A stretch of DNA of 64,000 nt, taken from positions 248,001 to 312,000 of the forward strand of contig CANNFM010000004.1 in assembly GCA_947503835.1 (NCBI GenBank), written 5' to 3'. Each line of letters starts with the position of its first letter. The first letter of the stretch is position 1. Both the position numbers and the translations under genes were made by a program. Under the pieces are notes generated by a model. It had not been told where the DNA came from. It ran no database searches and saw only the letters and a list, made by a program, of their open reading frames with translations. Shown here one piece after another: positions 51,604 to 61,780 of this stretch. The stretch is from an uncultured Aquimarina sp. GTDB taxonomy: Bacteria; Bacteroidota; Bacteroidia; Flavobacteriales; Flavobacteriaceae.

Positions 51604-54600
51604 TTAATGTTTTTTTATGATCAATTGGGTTGCAATGTCATCAAACGCAATTTCTGTGCCGTTTATTATGTCCTTTGCAAATTCAATTGTCTCGGTTAAG
51701 GTTTCGTTTTTGATGTATGTTTCGTTAGTTGCAACCGCTTCTTGAACAGTTTCATTTTTCTGAAAAACAATCTGTATTTTATCTGTCACTTCAAATCCAC
51801 TATCCTTACGAATATTCTGAATTCGATTTACAAGTTCTCTAGCTATTCCCTCTTTTTTTAGCTCTGGAGTGATTGTAACATCTAATGCCACTGTCAATGA
51901 ACCTGAATTGGCAACTAACCATCCCTCTATATCTTGAGAGCTGATCTCTACATCTTCGGTTTCTAATGTAATAATTTTATTGTTAATTTCTAAATCAAAA
52001 TGACCTGTTTGTTCAAGAATTTTGATAGTTTCCTGATCAAATCCTTGTATCTTATTGGCAATCAATTTCATATCTTTTCCGAAACGAGGACCTAATGCCT
52101 TAAAATTAGGTTTAATCTGTTTCACTAATATGCCCGAAGCATCATCAATAAGCTCTATTTCTTTAACATTCACTTCACTTTTTACTAGTTCTGCGATGTC
52201 ATTTATCTCATTTCTTTCGGCATCATTAAGCACCGGGATCATAATGCGCTGTAATGGTTGGCGAACTTTAATTTTCTCTTTTTGACGTAAAGAAAGGACT
52301 AAAGAAGAAACGATTTGTGCTTTTTGCATCTTGTGTTCTAAAGCTTTATCCACAAAAGCTTCGTTATACTCTGGAAAATGTGCCAGGTGAACACTTTCAA
52401 AAGTTTCTTTTTGTGTGCCAGTTACTAAATCTTTATATAATCGATCCATAAAGAATGGTGCTACAGGGGCTCCTAATTTAGCAACAGTAAGCATACAGGT
52501 GTATAAAGTCTGATATGCAGATATTTTATCTTCTTGATAGTCACCTTTCCAAAATCTTCTTCGGCTTAAGCGTACGAACCAGTTACTTAGATTTTCTTGT
52601 ACAAAATCTGAAATAGCCCGGGTGGCTTTGGTAGGCTCATAATCATTATAATATTCGTCTACATTTTTGATTAAAGTATGCAATTCACTAAGAATCCAAC
52701 GATCTATCTCTGAACGTTCGGCTAATGGTATGTCAGCTTCAGAATACGTGAAATTATCTATATTAGAATATAAAGTAAAGAACGAATACGTATTATATAA
52801 TGTACCAAAAAACTTGCGTCGTACTTCAGCAATTCCTTCAGAATCAAATTTTAAATTATCCCATGGATTGGCATTACTAATCATATACCATCTTGTTGCA
52901 TCGGGGCCATATGCTTTTAAGGTTTCGAATGGATCTACTGCATTACCTAGTCTTTTGGACATTTTTAGCCCGTTTTTATCAAGTACCAGACCATTAGAAA
53001 CTACATTTTTGTATGCTACATCATCAAAAATCACGGTAGCTATAGCATGCAACGTATAGAACCAACCACGTGTTTGGTCGACACCTTCTGCAATAAAATC
53101 TGCTTTACCGTCACCAGACTCTACTTTTTCTTTATTCTCGAAAGGATAATGCCATTGTGCATAGGGCATAGATCCCGAATCAAACCATACATCGATAAGA
53201 TCACTTTCTCTTTTCATTGGTTTTCCCGACGGAGAAACTAGAGTAATTTTATCGACCACATTTTTATGAAGATCAATCTTATCGTAGTTTTCCTCGGTCA
53301 TATTACCCACCTCAAAATCAGCAAAAATATCGGCTTCGAGTACTTCAGCTTCAACCGCCTTGGTCATTTCTGACTTTAATTCTTTTACAGAACCAATGAT
53401 CAATTCTTCTTTACCATCTTCGGTTCTCCAGATGGGCAGTGGGATACCCCAAAAACGAGATCGAGATAAATTCCAATCATTGGCATTTGCTAACCAATTC
53501 CCGAAACGTCCTTCACCTGTAGCTTTTGGTTTCCAGTTAATACCCAGATTAAGTTCATGCATGCGATCTTTAAAATCGGTCACTTTTATAAACCAGGAAT
53601 CAAGTGGATAATAAAGTACGGGTTTATCAGTTCGCCAACAGTTTGGATAACTGTGCACATATTTTTCAACCTTGAAGGCTTTGTTTTCTATTTTAAGTTG
53701 TATAGCGATTTCTACGTCTACAGATTTTTCGGGAGCAGTGCCATCATCGTAGTACTCATTCTTAACATATTTACCTGCAAACTCTCCGACATGTTTTGTA
53801 AATCTTCCTTGTAAATCTACTAATGGAACCAGGTTATCATTATCGTCTTTTACCAACAATGCTGGTACCTCTGGTGTAGCTTGTTTTGCTACCATGGCAT
53901 CATCTGCACCAAAAGTTGGGGCAGTATGTACAATACCAGTACCATCTTCGGTGGTTACAAAATCCCCTGCTATAATTCTAAATGCATTTTCGGGATGATG
54001 ATAAGGTTGAGCAAAATCCATTAATTGCTCATAGCGAATCTCTACTAAATCAGCTCCTTTACATTCTTTTAGAATGAAATAAGGCACTTTTTTATCTCCT
54101 TCTTTGAAAGCATCTACTTCTACTTCTGTTTCAACTTGAGTAAACTTTCCTGCAAATTGTTTTCCAACTAAATTTTTAGCAAGAATTACATTTGTGGGTT
54201 CAAAAGTATATTGGTTCAATGTTTTAACCAGAACATACTCTATTTTTGGCCCTACAGTTAATGCAGTGTTTGATGGCAAGGTCCATGGAGTGGTTGTCCA
54301 GGCTAAGAAATAGATTTCTCCTGCTACATCTTTTAAGAATGAGGGAAGCGTTTCTTTTTTAGCTTTAAACTGTGCCACAACTGTAGTGTCTGTAACATCC
54401 TGATACGTTCCTGGTTGATTAAGTTCATGAGAACTTAAGCCTGTACCCGCTTTAGGAGAATACGGTTGGATGGTATACCCTTTATACAGTAATCCTTTTT
54501 TGTAGATTTCTGAAAGTAACCACCATACACTCTCCATATATTTGGATTTGTAAGTAATGTATGGATCATCCATATCTACCCAGTATCCAATTTTTTGGGT

Positions 54601-55008
54601 AAGGTCGTTCCATATATCGGTATAACGCATTACAGCTTTTTTACAGGCTTCGTTATATTCTTCTATGGTAATTTTTTTACCAATATCTTCTTTGGTGATT
54701 CCTAATTCTTTCTCTACGCCAAGCTCTACAGGAAGGCCATGTGTATCCCATCCCGCTTTACGTTTTACCTGAAATCCTTTTTGGGTTTTATATCGGCAAA
54801 AAATATCTTTAATCGCACGAGCCATTACATGATGAATACCTGGTAATCCATTTGCTGAAGGAGGTCCTTCAAAAAACACATAGGGTTCTGCTCCATCACG
54901 CTCAATAACACTTTTTTCAAAAATGTTATTTTCTTGCCAGAAATCTAAGATTTCCTCGGCTACTTTAGGTAAGTCAAGTCCTTTATATTCAGGAAACTTC
55001 GTGCTCAT
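51604..55008 (-). CDS. ileS: Isoleucyl-tRNA synthetase
   Basis: 1134 residues, class I synthetase of the large eukaryote-like IleRS type common in Bacteroidetes. The HIGH-like motif is in SANGLPGIHHVMARAIKD, the KMSKR motif in GLKMSKRLGNAVDPF, and the editing (CP1) domain contains WTTTPWTLPSNTALTVGP. The C-terminal anticodon and extra domains are present (LREKEKIKVRQPLQ-like SLRQKEKIKVRQPLQRI). It attaches isoleucine to its tRNA. A possible -7 box TATTTTCG lies at 55041-55034, giving a short leader of about 20 nt. Confidence 0.97.
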   Translation of the reverse strand: MSTKFPEYKGLDLPKVAEEILDFWQENNIFEKSVIERDGAEPYVFFEGPPSANGLPGIHHVMARAIKDIFCRYKTQKGFQVKRKAGWDTHGLPVELGVEKELGITKEDIGKKITIEEYNEACKKAVMRYTDIWNDLTQKIGYWVDMDDPYITYKSKYMESVWWLLSEIYKKGLLYKGYTIQPYSPKAGTGLSSHELNQPGTYQDVTDTTVVAQFKAKKETLPSFLKDVAGEIYFLAWTTTPWTLPSNTALTVGPKIEYVLVKTLNQYTFEPTNVILAKNLVGKQFAGKFTQVETEVEVDAFKEGDKKVPYFILKECKGADLVEIRYEQLMDFAQPYHHPENAFRIIAGDFVTTEDGTGIVHTAPTFGADDAMVAKQATPEVPALLVKDDNDNLVPLVDLQGRFTKHVGEFAGKYVKNEYYDDGTAPEKSVDVEIAIQLKIENKAFKVEKYVHSYPNCWRTDKPVLYYPLDSWFIKVTDFKDRMHELNLGINWKPKATGEGRFGNWLANANDWNLSRSRFWGIPLPIWRTEDGKEELIIGSVKELKSEMTKAVEAEVLEADIFADFEVGNMTEENYDKIDLHKNVVDKITLVSPSGKPMKRESDLIDVWFDSGSMPYAQWHYPFENKEKVESGDGKADFIAEGVDQTRGWFYTLHAIATVIFDDVAYKNVVSNGLVLDKNGLKMSKRLGNAVDPFETLKAYGPDATRWYMISNANPWDNLKFDSEGIAEVRRKFFGTLYNTYSFFTLYSNIDNFTYSEADIPLAERSEIDRWILSELHTLIKNVDEYYNDYEPTKATRAISDFVQENLSNWFVRLSRRRFWKGDYQEDKISAYQTLYTCMLTVAKLGAPVAPFFMDRLYKDLVTGTQKETFESVHLAHFPEYNEAFVDKALEHKMQKAQIVSSLVLSLRQKEKIKVRQPLQRIMIPVLNDAERNEINDIAELVKSEVNVKEIELIDDASGILVKQIKPNFKALGPRFGKDMKLIANKIQGFDQETIKILEQTGHFDLEINNKIITLETEDVEISSQDIEGWLVANSGSLTVALDVTITPELKKEGIARELVNRIQNIRKDSGFEVTDKIQIVFQKNETVQEAVATNETYIKNETLTETIEFAKDIINGTEIAFDDIATQLIIKKH

Positions 55009-55242
55009 TTGATCGTTCTTTCTATTAGGTCTGCGAAAATAAGGATTTTATTGAAAAAAGAACCCCGAATTTGGATTACGATATGAAATAATTGTTAGGT
55101 ACATCTCGTTTTTTAACAAGACTTTGTACTTTTTGATATAAAATCACCAAAATCAATCCTAAAATAGCTTAGATTAATTCTAGAGTGTTTTAGGGTTGAT
55201 GAGGTATTATAATCTCTTTTAATGATTTCTCATTAGCGTTTA

Positions 55243-57603
55243 TTAAAAATCAATTACTAATCCGATACTGGGTATGATTTGCCCGGTTTCTGTTTCTATG
55301 GCTGTTAGGTTTCTAGGTTGCACCACGGCTCCATTTGCATCTCTATTAAGTCCATATTGAGTGGGTTCGGGGGTTGCTTGCCCTAATATGTTTTGAGCTT
55401 CTACAAACACGTTTAATGATAACTTCTCAAAGTTCCATTTTTTGTCAATACGCAAATCAAGTTGACTAAATATATCTAACTTTTCTTCACCTAAACGATC
55501 ATAATCTAAAACAATTTCCGGGTAATTTGCAAGAGTAGCGTCTAGATCAGTAGGTACAAATGGTGTGTTTCCGGCAAAACGGTATCGCGCACTTATTTCC
55601 CAGTTTTTCTTTAATTTGTATCCGCCTGTGAATGAGATGAGATGACGACTATCCCATACCGAAGGTAGATAGCTATTACGGTCAAAGCCTGTAAACTCAC
55701 TATAAAACCAAGTATAGGCAAATATTCCATAGAAATTATTAGAAAGCTTTTGTTGAAATTGAAGTTCTGCACCGTAGCTTCTACCTTGGCCTACCGTAGC
55801 GACATCTTCACTTCCTAATACTTCAAAACCACCACCTTTATTTGCAAGAGATACACCATCTAAGACAGAAACCGGATAATCATCATATTGTTTGTAAAAA
55901 CCTTCTAAAGAAATACTTGATGAAGGACCAAAGTAATGCTGTAGCCCTAAGACGTAATGATCGCTTATGGTATAATGTACATCCTGATTGACAAGGACAT
56001 TGTTGTTGTTTCTAAATCCTAAAATAGTATACGGGGGTAATTTATAATATCTTCCTATAGATCCATTTAACCTCCAATTTTCTTTAAATTCATAGGATAA
56101 AGATAATCTAGGCGAAAATGTAGACAGGATATTGTTATCTTCTGTAAAGCTATCATCATCTACTCTAAAACCGAAAGATAAGTCTAGTTTATCATTAAAA
56201 AATGAATTAGTCATATTGGCGAACACTCCATACTTAAAAAAATCAATTTCGGTATTAAATATGTTGTTATCTGTAAGGTTTACAGTTTCATTACTATAAT
56301 CAGAGTATTGTGTATTAAATCCAGTAGTCAGTTTCCAATCACCAAAGAATTTTGTTAATTGGTATCGCAGTTTAGTTTCAGATTCGGTAGCATCATTGCT
56401 AAAAATTATTCCTGTTTCATTTTCTGGGTCTTCATATCTTGTAAATTCATTAACCAATGTATTATTGCTTATTGTTGTTTCCATAAATCCTGATCCGTCT
56501 TTAAAACGATTCTTCCATGATAAACCAATGGCATTTGTACGCTGATTTATAAAAGGAGCTTGCTCTAATTGGGCTTGTTGTTCTGCATCAAAATCCTCTG
56601 GAGCTTCTACAGAGAAATCATCGATAGATCCTAAACCAATAAAACTTACCTCGTTATAGGTATTGATTTTATGGTTTACTTTGTACTGATAATCCCAATA
56701 ATTTGGCCGGAAGGGAAGTCCTATCGCTTCAAATAAAAATTGAAGATAACTACGTCTGGCAGATACTAAAAAAGTAGTTTTTGCTTCTTCGTTTATACCT
56801 TTAAAAAGAGGACCCTCTAATGTAAGAGCGGCTTCACTTGCACTTACGCGAAAATTACCACTAAAATCTCTGTTATTCCCTGTACGCTGACTAAATTGTA
56901 ATACTCCCGAAAGAGGATTGTCATACTGTGCTCCAAAAGCCGAGGTAGATAAGGTAACATTATCAATAAATGATACGTTAATAAGCCCTACGGGACCACC
57001 GGCACTTCCTTGGGTGCTAAAATGATTAATATTTGGCACTTCCATTCCGTCTAAATAATAAACAGTTTCGTTGGGTGCACCACCACGTATGATCAAATCG
57101 TTACGAAAACCACCAATAGATGGAGAAACGCCAGGTAGTGTTTGTGCAACTTGTACGACATCATTATTACTTCCTGGGTATGTAGCAATTTCTACCGCCG
57201 ATAAGGATTGTGTAGATAAAGGGGTTTCTTTGGGTCTACTTATTTTGTTTGCATTACTAATAACGACTTCATCCAGGGATTCTGTAGATTCCTTTAACAC
57301 AAAATTGCTAGGTAATGTTCCTTTTGATTTTACAATTACATTGAATTTGGTTTGTGTTTCAAACCCTACATAGCTAACAATTAAATTATAGGATCCGGGG
57401 GTGATGTTTTCGATGCGATAGTTGCCATCAAAATCAGTTTGTGCTCCTTTTTCTTCACCTTCAAGAAAAACAGAAGCGCCTAATACAGGTTGACCAGTTT
57501 GGTCGGTAACATTTCCAGATAATTCTCCGTAGACTTGTGCATACATATTGGAAACAAGCAGCAAAGAAAGTACGAAAACAGTATTTTTGATAGTCATAAT
57601 CAT
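55243..57603 (-). CDS. TonB-dependent receptor with CarboxypepD-like N-terminal domain
   Basis: 786 residues. Signal peptide (about 1-22), a beta-sandwich (about 27-110, GELSGNVTDQTGQPVLGASV), a plug (about 125-240, VQVAQTLPGVSPSIGG, IIRGGAPNETVYYLDGMEVP) and a 22-strand-type barrel ending with GLVIDF. It is of the siderophore/metal rather than SusC class by length. It faces a MarR-like gene across a 110-bp divergent region, suggesting regulation by that protein. The substrate is unknown. The gap 55009-55242 to ileS holds nothing I can identify. Confidence 0.9.
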   Translation of the reverse strand: MIMTIKNTVFVLSLLLVSNMYAQVYGELSGNVTDQTGQPVLGASVFLEGEEKGAQTDFDGNYRIENITPGSYNLIVSYVGFETQTKFNVIVKSKGTLPSNFVLKESTESLDEVVISNANKISRPKETPLSTQSLSAVEIATYPGSNNDVVQVAQTLPGVSPSIGGFRNDLIIRGGAPNETVYYLDGMEVPNINHFSTQGSAGGPVGLINVSFIDNVTLSTSAFGAQYDNPLSGVLQFSQRTGNNRDFSGNFRVSASEAALTLEGPLFKGINEEAKTTFLVSARRSYLQFLFEAIGLPFRPNYWDYQYKVNHKINTYNEVSFIGLGSIDDFSVEAPEDFDAEQQAQLEQAPFINQRTNAIGLSWKNRFKDGSGFMETTISNNTLVNEFTRYEDPENETGIIFSNDATESETKLRYQLTKFFGDWKLTTGFNTQYSDYSNETVNLTDNNIFNTEIDFFKYGVFANMTNSFFNDKLDLSFGFRVDDDSFTEDNNILSTFSPRLSLSYEFKENWRLNGSIGRYYKLPPYTILGFRNNNNVLVNQDVHYTISDHYVLGLQHYFGPSSSISLEGFYKQYDDYPVSVLDGVSLANKGGGFEVLGSEDVATVGQGRSYGAELQFQQKLSNNFYGIFAYTWFYSEFTGFDRNSYLPSVWDSRHLISFTGGYKLKKNWEISARYRFAGNTPFVPTDLDATLANYPEIVLDYDRLGEEKLDIFSQLDLRIDKKWNFEKLSLNVFVEAQNILGQATPEPTQYGLNRDANGAVVQPRNLTAIETETGQIIPSIGLVIDF

Positions 57604-57713
57604 AGGTTTTTTAATGATTTAAAGCATTTTGTTTAATATAATTTCGCAAATATTAAACAAAAAAGTATTATATAATAATAAATTCTTTTAATTTAGTGTT
57701 AAAAAGTAGTTTG

Positions 57714-58349
57714 ATGAAGATTTATGAGTTAATAAAAGAAGTAATTGATCTTACGGGAGAGTTTGTAAAAGATAGACTAGATAAGGATATTACTATAAGA
57801 TCATTTGCAAATTGGCTATCTAAACATTTAGATGATAAAGTTGTAACTGAGGAGTATGAAATAACGGGTCATAGTATCGAAGCTGAATTGGCTGCATATA
57901 TAGGTAGGATGAGTAGATATTCTAATACATATATTAAATCGGCGTTGGTTGATTTACCATTTGCAACAGATATGGATTTTGCTTTTACTGCTATTCTTCA
58001 CAGATCAAGCTCGATAGGAAAGACGGATTTAATTAGAAAAATGGCTTATGATAAATCCTCGGGAATGGAGGTTATCAAGCGTTTACTAAAAAATGAGATA
58101 ATTGAACAATTCCAAAATCCAGATGACAAAAGAGGTAAACTTTTGCGATTAACCAAAAAAGGAGAAGAAAATGTGATAAAGGCTTATTCGGAAGCCCATA
58201 AAGCGGCAAAAATGGTTAGTGGTTGCCTAACAACTGATGAGCAGGTTGCATTATTGAGAACCTTAAAAAAATTAGATGAGTTTCATTTGCCTATTTATCT
58301 TAAAGAAGAAAAAGATTTAGATACCATTATCGAAAAATATTCTTTGTAA
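57714..58349 (+). CDS. MarR-like winged-helix regulator
   Basis: 211 residues from the ATG at 57714; an in-frame GTG at 57696 would add six unlikely residues. The winged-helix region lies at about 85-165: FTAILHRSSSIGKTDLIRKM, SSGMEVIKRLLKNEIIEQF and the wing NPDDKRGKLLRLTKKGEEN, a pattern typical of MarR. The N-terminal 80 residues are an extra helical part. It is divergent from the TonB receptor, whose expression it may control. The ligand is unknown. Confidence 0.82.
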   Translation: MKIYELIKEVIDLTGEFVKDRLDKDITIRSFANWLSKHLDDKVVTEEYEITGHSIEAELAAYIGRMSRYSNTYIKSALVDLPFATDMDFAFTAILHRSSSIGKTDLIRKMAYDKSSGMEVIKRLLKNEIIEQFQNPDDKRGKLLRLTKKGEENVIKAYSEAHKAAKMVSGCLTTDEQVALLRTLKKLDEFHLPIYLKEEKDLDTIIEKYSL

Positions 58350-58392
58350 TATTGTGTTGTTCTTAATGCATAGATTTTACTATTTTTAACCT

Positions 58393-59175
58393 ATGAAATC
58401 GACTTTGGACATAGCACTTATTCAACCTGATTTGGTTTGGGAAAACCCTAAGGAGAATTGTACTTCTTTTTCTAAGAAAATTACATCAATATCCTCAAAA
58501 ATTGATCTTATCGTATTACCCGAAATGTTCAATACAGGATTTACCATGAATGCAGCTGAAGTAGCAGAAACTATGGATGGAGATACTGTGCAGTGGCTTA
58601 AGATAATGGCAAAAGAAAAGGATTGTGCGATCACCGGAAGCATTATTATAAAAGAAAACGATAACTATTACAACCGTTTAATTTTTATGCTACCTAATGG
58701 TAAATATTATACATATGATAAGCATCAGTTGTTTACACTAGCCAAAGAACAAGAGGTATTTACGGCAGGGGCTAATGAGGTAATCGTTGAATATAAGGGT
58801 TGGAAAATTAAACTACAGGTTTGTTATGATCTCAGATTTCCGGTTTGGGCAAGAAATACCTCAGAATACGATGTTTTATTATATGTAGCCAGTTGGCCTA
58901 AACCCAGAATTAATGCCTGGGATACATTACTAAAAGCTAGAGCTATCGAAAATATGTGCTACTGTATTGGTGTCAATCGTGTTGGATTAGATGGTAAAGG
59001 ATACGAATACAATGGTCATTCTGCAATATACGATGTCTTGGGTAATTCGGTATTAGAGGAAAATCCTATCGAAAAAGAAACAATTTTGTATGCAACCCTA
59101 GACAAATCCCATATTGTAGAAATAAGAGAGAAATTACCTTTCCTAGATGATAGAGATAAATTTGTGTTTAAATAG
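58393..59175 (+). CDS. Nitrilase-family amidase (omega-amidase/YafV type)
   Basis: 260 residues. The nitrilase triad is present: Glu44 in VLPEMFNTGF, Lys110 in YTYDKHQLF and Cys144 in KLQVCYDLRFPVWARN. The length and the close match around these residues fit YafV-like omega-amidase, which hydrolyses alpha-ketoglutaramate and alpha-ketosuccinamate. It starts 43 bp after the MarR-like gene but need not share function with it. The convergent lipoprotein gene follows after a 54-bp gap. Confidence 0.9.
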   Translation: MKSTLDIALIQPDLVWENPKENCTSFSKKITSISSKIDLIVLPEMFNTGFTMNAAEVAETMDGDTVQWLKIMAKEKDCAITGSIIIKENDNYYNRLIFMLPNGKYYTYDKHQLFTLAKEQEVFTAGANEVIVEYKGWKIKLQVCYDLRFPVWARNTSEYDVLLYVASWPKPRINAWDTLLKARAIENMCYCIGVNRVGLDGKGYEYNGHSAIYDVLGNSVLEENPIEKETILYATLDKSHIVEIREKLPFLDDRDKFVFK

Positions 59176-59229
59176 ATATTTTCAGTATAAAGTTCCTTCT
59201 CCCCAAGGAGAGGACGCATAAGATTTATA

Positions 59230-60843
59230 CTACTCTAAAATAAAGGTTTGTTTGATTTCCCAATTAGCTCTTACATCAATTAGCTCTGGGAAATAACGTA
59301 CTACTTCGGGTTGTATATCTTGCAAGAAATTACCGGGATCCCATTTTCCATTATTGTTAGTATCATTAATAACCCTAATCAAATATTTGGCAGGTTCGAG
59401 ATAATCAAATACTAGTGTTTCTTGGTTTTTGGAGATTTTTTCTGAGATAACTTCTTCTTTTTCATTGGTAACCTGAACCAAAACAGGGTAGTTTTCAACA
59501 TTTTGAAGCGTAAGAAAAATAGTGCCGTAGTCTGCTAACTTTCTTGTTCTAAAATTAAATGATATGCTGTCATTAACGTTACCCACAAAATCGGTAATTG
59601 CTTCTGGCAAAAATGTTAAGTTATAGGCATTGTTTTCGGCTTTTTCAAAAATAATTTGCGCTTCATTTTTAGTTGTATCTAAGGCTACAGAAAAAGGAAT
59701 AGCAATAGTATCTTTGTCGACAAGTGTAATGTATTTTTCATTAATACTATCTAATGGAGTACTTGCCGAAAAAGTAAACTTTTTATTTAGCGGTAAGATG
59801 GATCTATATTCTGATGAGAGTTGTAAAGAATCTTTATATTGATCTTTAAACCTGGTAATCAAAGTGTCTTTATAACTTTTTGAATTAGTTACTTCAAAAA
59901 CCAAAGAATCTGCTTTGAAAAAAGGCCTGAACCAATAATGTATTGTGTCTTTTTCTTTATCCGGTAAGGTAGTGGTTTCAAAATCATCAGGTGCCTGGCT
60001 AAGCAATTTAATTTTCATATTGTCTGCATCTCCTTCATATGGAAAAACAAACTCATTCTTCGAAACTTGTTTCGGTTTTATAGCTCTAAAATCCAAAATC
60101 TCCTTAGATATAGTGAGATTAAAAACTTTAGCGGTATCCGCAGGAAGTGTCACAATTTCTTCATAAAACCCGATTTTATCAAGTTTGGGTTCATAGGTAT
60201 AGTTATTTGAAGCGTCTTTTAAGGCTATAAGTTTGTATTTCCCTTCTTTTAGATTATGTAAACTAAATGATGTAGTGTCCAGAGTATTAGTAATATATCT
60301 TGGGACTGTAGTATAGATCAATGAATCAGAATACTCTTCGTCAATCTCGTATAAAGCAATCGTAATATTTGGATCCACTTCTTTTTGTATTGCATCAGCT
60401 ACAGTACCTTTTATACTTAGTGAATCAAGAAAATCTCCGGTAGAGAATACATATCTATAAAAAGAATTAGGGTTACTCTCGTTATTATCGACTACACTTT
60501 CACCAAAATTGATACTATACGTAGTATTCTCTAATAATGTATCTAAAAATTTAACCTTTATAAATTTACTTGCCCCTCCAAGAGGTGTAATTGTCGGTTT
60601 TGGATCCATAGGAGGAGATATAATAATTTGCTTTTGAGCATCTTTTAATGTGATATATTCATCAAAATAGATTCGTATTTCATCACTATTAAAATTTGTA
60701 GAGAAATCAGGAGGCGTTGCTTTTATAAACACAGGAGGTGTTTCATCTTTAGGGCCGCCAGTTATTGATCCTTTTTTTGCACAACCAATTACCAGAACTA
60801 GTAGCATTAGAGTAATCAATAGCATATTTATTTTTTTGCTCAT
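59230..60843 (-). CDS. Ig-like domain lipoprotein
   Basis: 537 residues with a lipobox (LVLVIGCAKKGSITGGP, Cys about 21) and an N-terminal Big_5/Ig-like domain (PPVFIKATPPDFSTNFNSDE...IRIYFDEYITL) followed by beta-rich repeats. The GGPKDETPP segment directly after the Cys is a hallmark of a common flavobacterial lipoprotein group. A Ca-binding-like DTNNNGKWDPGNFL lies near the C-terminus. Function is unknown; it is expected on the outer-membrane or periplasmic face. It is a separate transcription unit. Confidence 0.85.
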   Translation of the reverse strand: MSKKINMLLITLMLLVLVIGCAKKGSITGGPKDETPPVFIKATPPDFSTNFNSDEIRIYFDEYITLKDAQKQIIISPPMDPKPTITPLGGASKFIKVKFLDTLLENTTYSINFGESVVDNNESNPNSFYRYVFSTGDFLDSLSIKGTVADAIQKEVDPNITIALYEIDEEYSDSLIYTTVPRYITNTLDTTSFSLHNLKEGKYKLIALKDASNNYTYEPKLDKIGFYEEIVTLPADTAKVFNLTISKEILDFRAIKPKQVSKNEFVFPYEGDADNMKIKLLSQAPDDFETTTLPDKEKDTIHYWFRPFFKADSLVFEVTNSKSYKDTLITRFKDQYKDSLQLSSEYRSILPLNKKFTFSASTPLDSINEKYITLVDKDTIAIPFSVALDTTKNEAQIIFEKAENNAYNLTFLPEAITDFVGNVNDSISFNFRTRKLADYGTIFLTLQNVENYPVLVQVTNEKEEVISEKISKNQETLVFDYLEPAKYLIRVINDTNNNGKWDPGNFLQDIQPEVVRYFPELIDVRANWEIKQTFILE

Positions 60844-61024
60844 ATTTCTTCAAACAATTTTAAGACACAAAGAAACAACTATATTAAAAAACAAAAAAAC
60901 GTAATATTACTCTATATAAGAGTCTGCTTTAGGGAAACACTTATTATAGTATGTTGAACTTGTCTATGCCGGTAGGCGGGTTAATTCCGTTTTTATAACG
61001 GGATCCAAAATAAAAAATTTCAAT

Positions 61025-61705
61025 TTATTCTGTTATCGCCATTGTGGCAATGCTTATTTTAATACCAGGGATAGTTTTTAAAACTTGTACACAAGCCTCT
61101 ATCGTAGCTCCGGTGGTAACAATGTCATCTACTAACAAAATGTGCTTGTTTTCAAGTAAAGACTCATCTTGTATACCATATGTTTCAAAAGTGTTTATCC
61201 ACCTTGTACCTCTTCCTCGCTTAGATTGCTTTTGATTATAAGAAATTTTTTTTAATACATAATCTATGTAATTGGCGTTTAGCTTTCTTGCGATTTCAAT
61301 TCCAAATCTTTCTACTTGGTTATACCCTCTTTCTAAAAGCCTTTTTTTATGTAACGGCACAGGTAAAACACAATCAATTAACTGATAATCAGATATTTGT
61401 GATAGTTCTTCGCCCAGCCATTTACCAACTTCTTCTCCTATTTCTTGTCTTCCTCTATATTTTAAATTATGAATTAAGTTTTGTACCAGACCGTCTTTCT
61501 GAAAGACAAACAAAGAAGTTGCATTTTCAATTTTGATACGACCATAAAATACTTTTTCAATTTTTTTTGCGTTTACGTTATGAAAATTGCTCAAAGGTAG
61601 CTCGTGTCTACAAGTAGTACATAGCAACCTTTCGTTCTTATATAATGGACTGTCACAGGCAGCACAGTATGTAGGAAAAAATAAGTAAGCTAAGTCTCTT
61701 AGCAT
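61025..61705 (-). CDS. comF: ComF-family phosphoribosyltransferase-like protein
   Basis: 226 residues. N-terminal zinc-finger Cys residues (CAACDSPLYKNERLLCTTC) precede a PRTase domain with the PRPP loop ILLVDDIVTTGATIEACVQVL. The middle carries VLPVPLHKKRLLERGYNQVE, a ComF signature. ComF is needed for uptake of single-stranded DNA in transformation, where it may bind a phosphoribosyl ligand or the DNA translocation machinery. The gene stands alone, and upstream lies a degenerate repeat of GGATCCAAAATA near 61001. Confidence 0.93.
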   Translation of the reverse strand: MLRDLAYLFFPTYCAACDSPLYKNERLLCTTCRHELPLSNFHNVNAKKIEKVFYGRIKIENATSLFVFQKDGLVQNLIHNLKYRGRQEIGEEVGKWLGEELSQISDYQLIDCVLPVPLHKKRLLERGYNQVERFGIEIARKLNANYIDYVLKKISYNQKQSKRGRGTRWINTFETYGIQDESLLENKHILLVDDIVTTGATIEACVQVLKTIPGIKISIATMAITE

Positions 61706-61780
61706 TTTAGTAGGCAGATTAACATTAATTATTATATTTAGCTATTGAAAATAACCATCAAAAATTAGAAATTAAATATT

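Noticed and set aside
60990..61015. Another REP-like palindrome near comF
   Set aside because: Only GGATCCAAAATA and a short complementary stretch remain; too degenerate to call separately.
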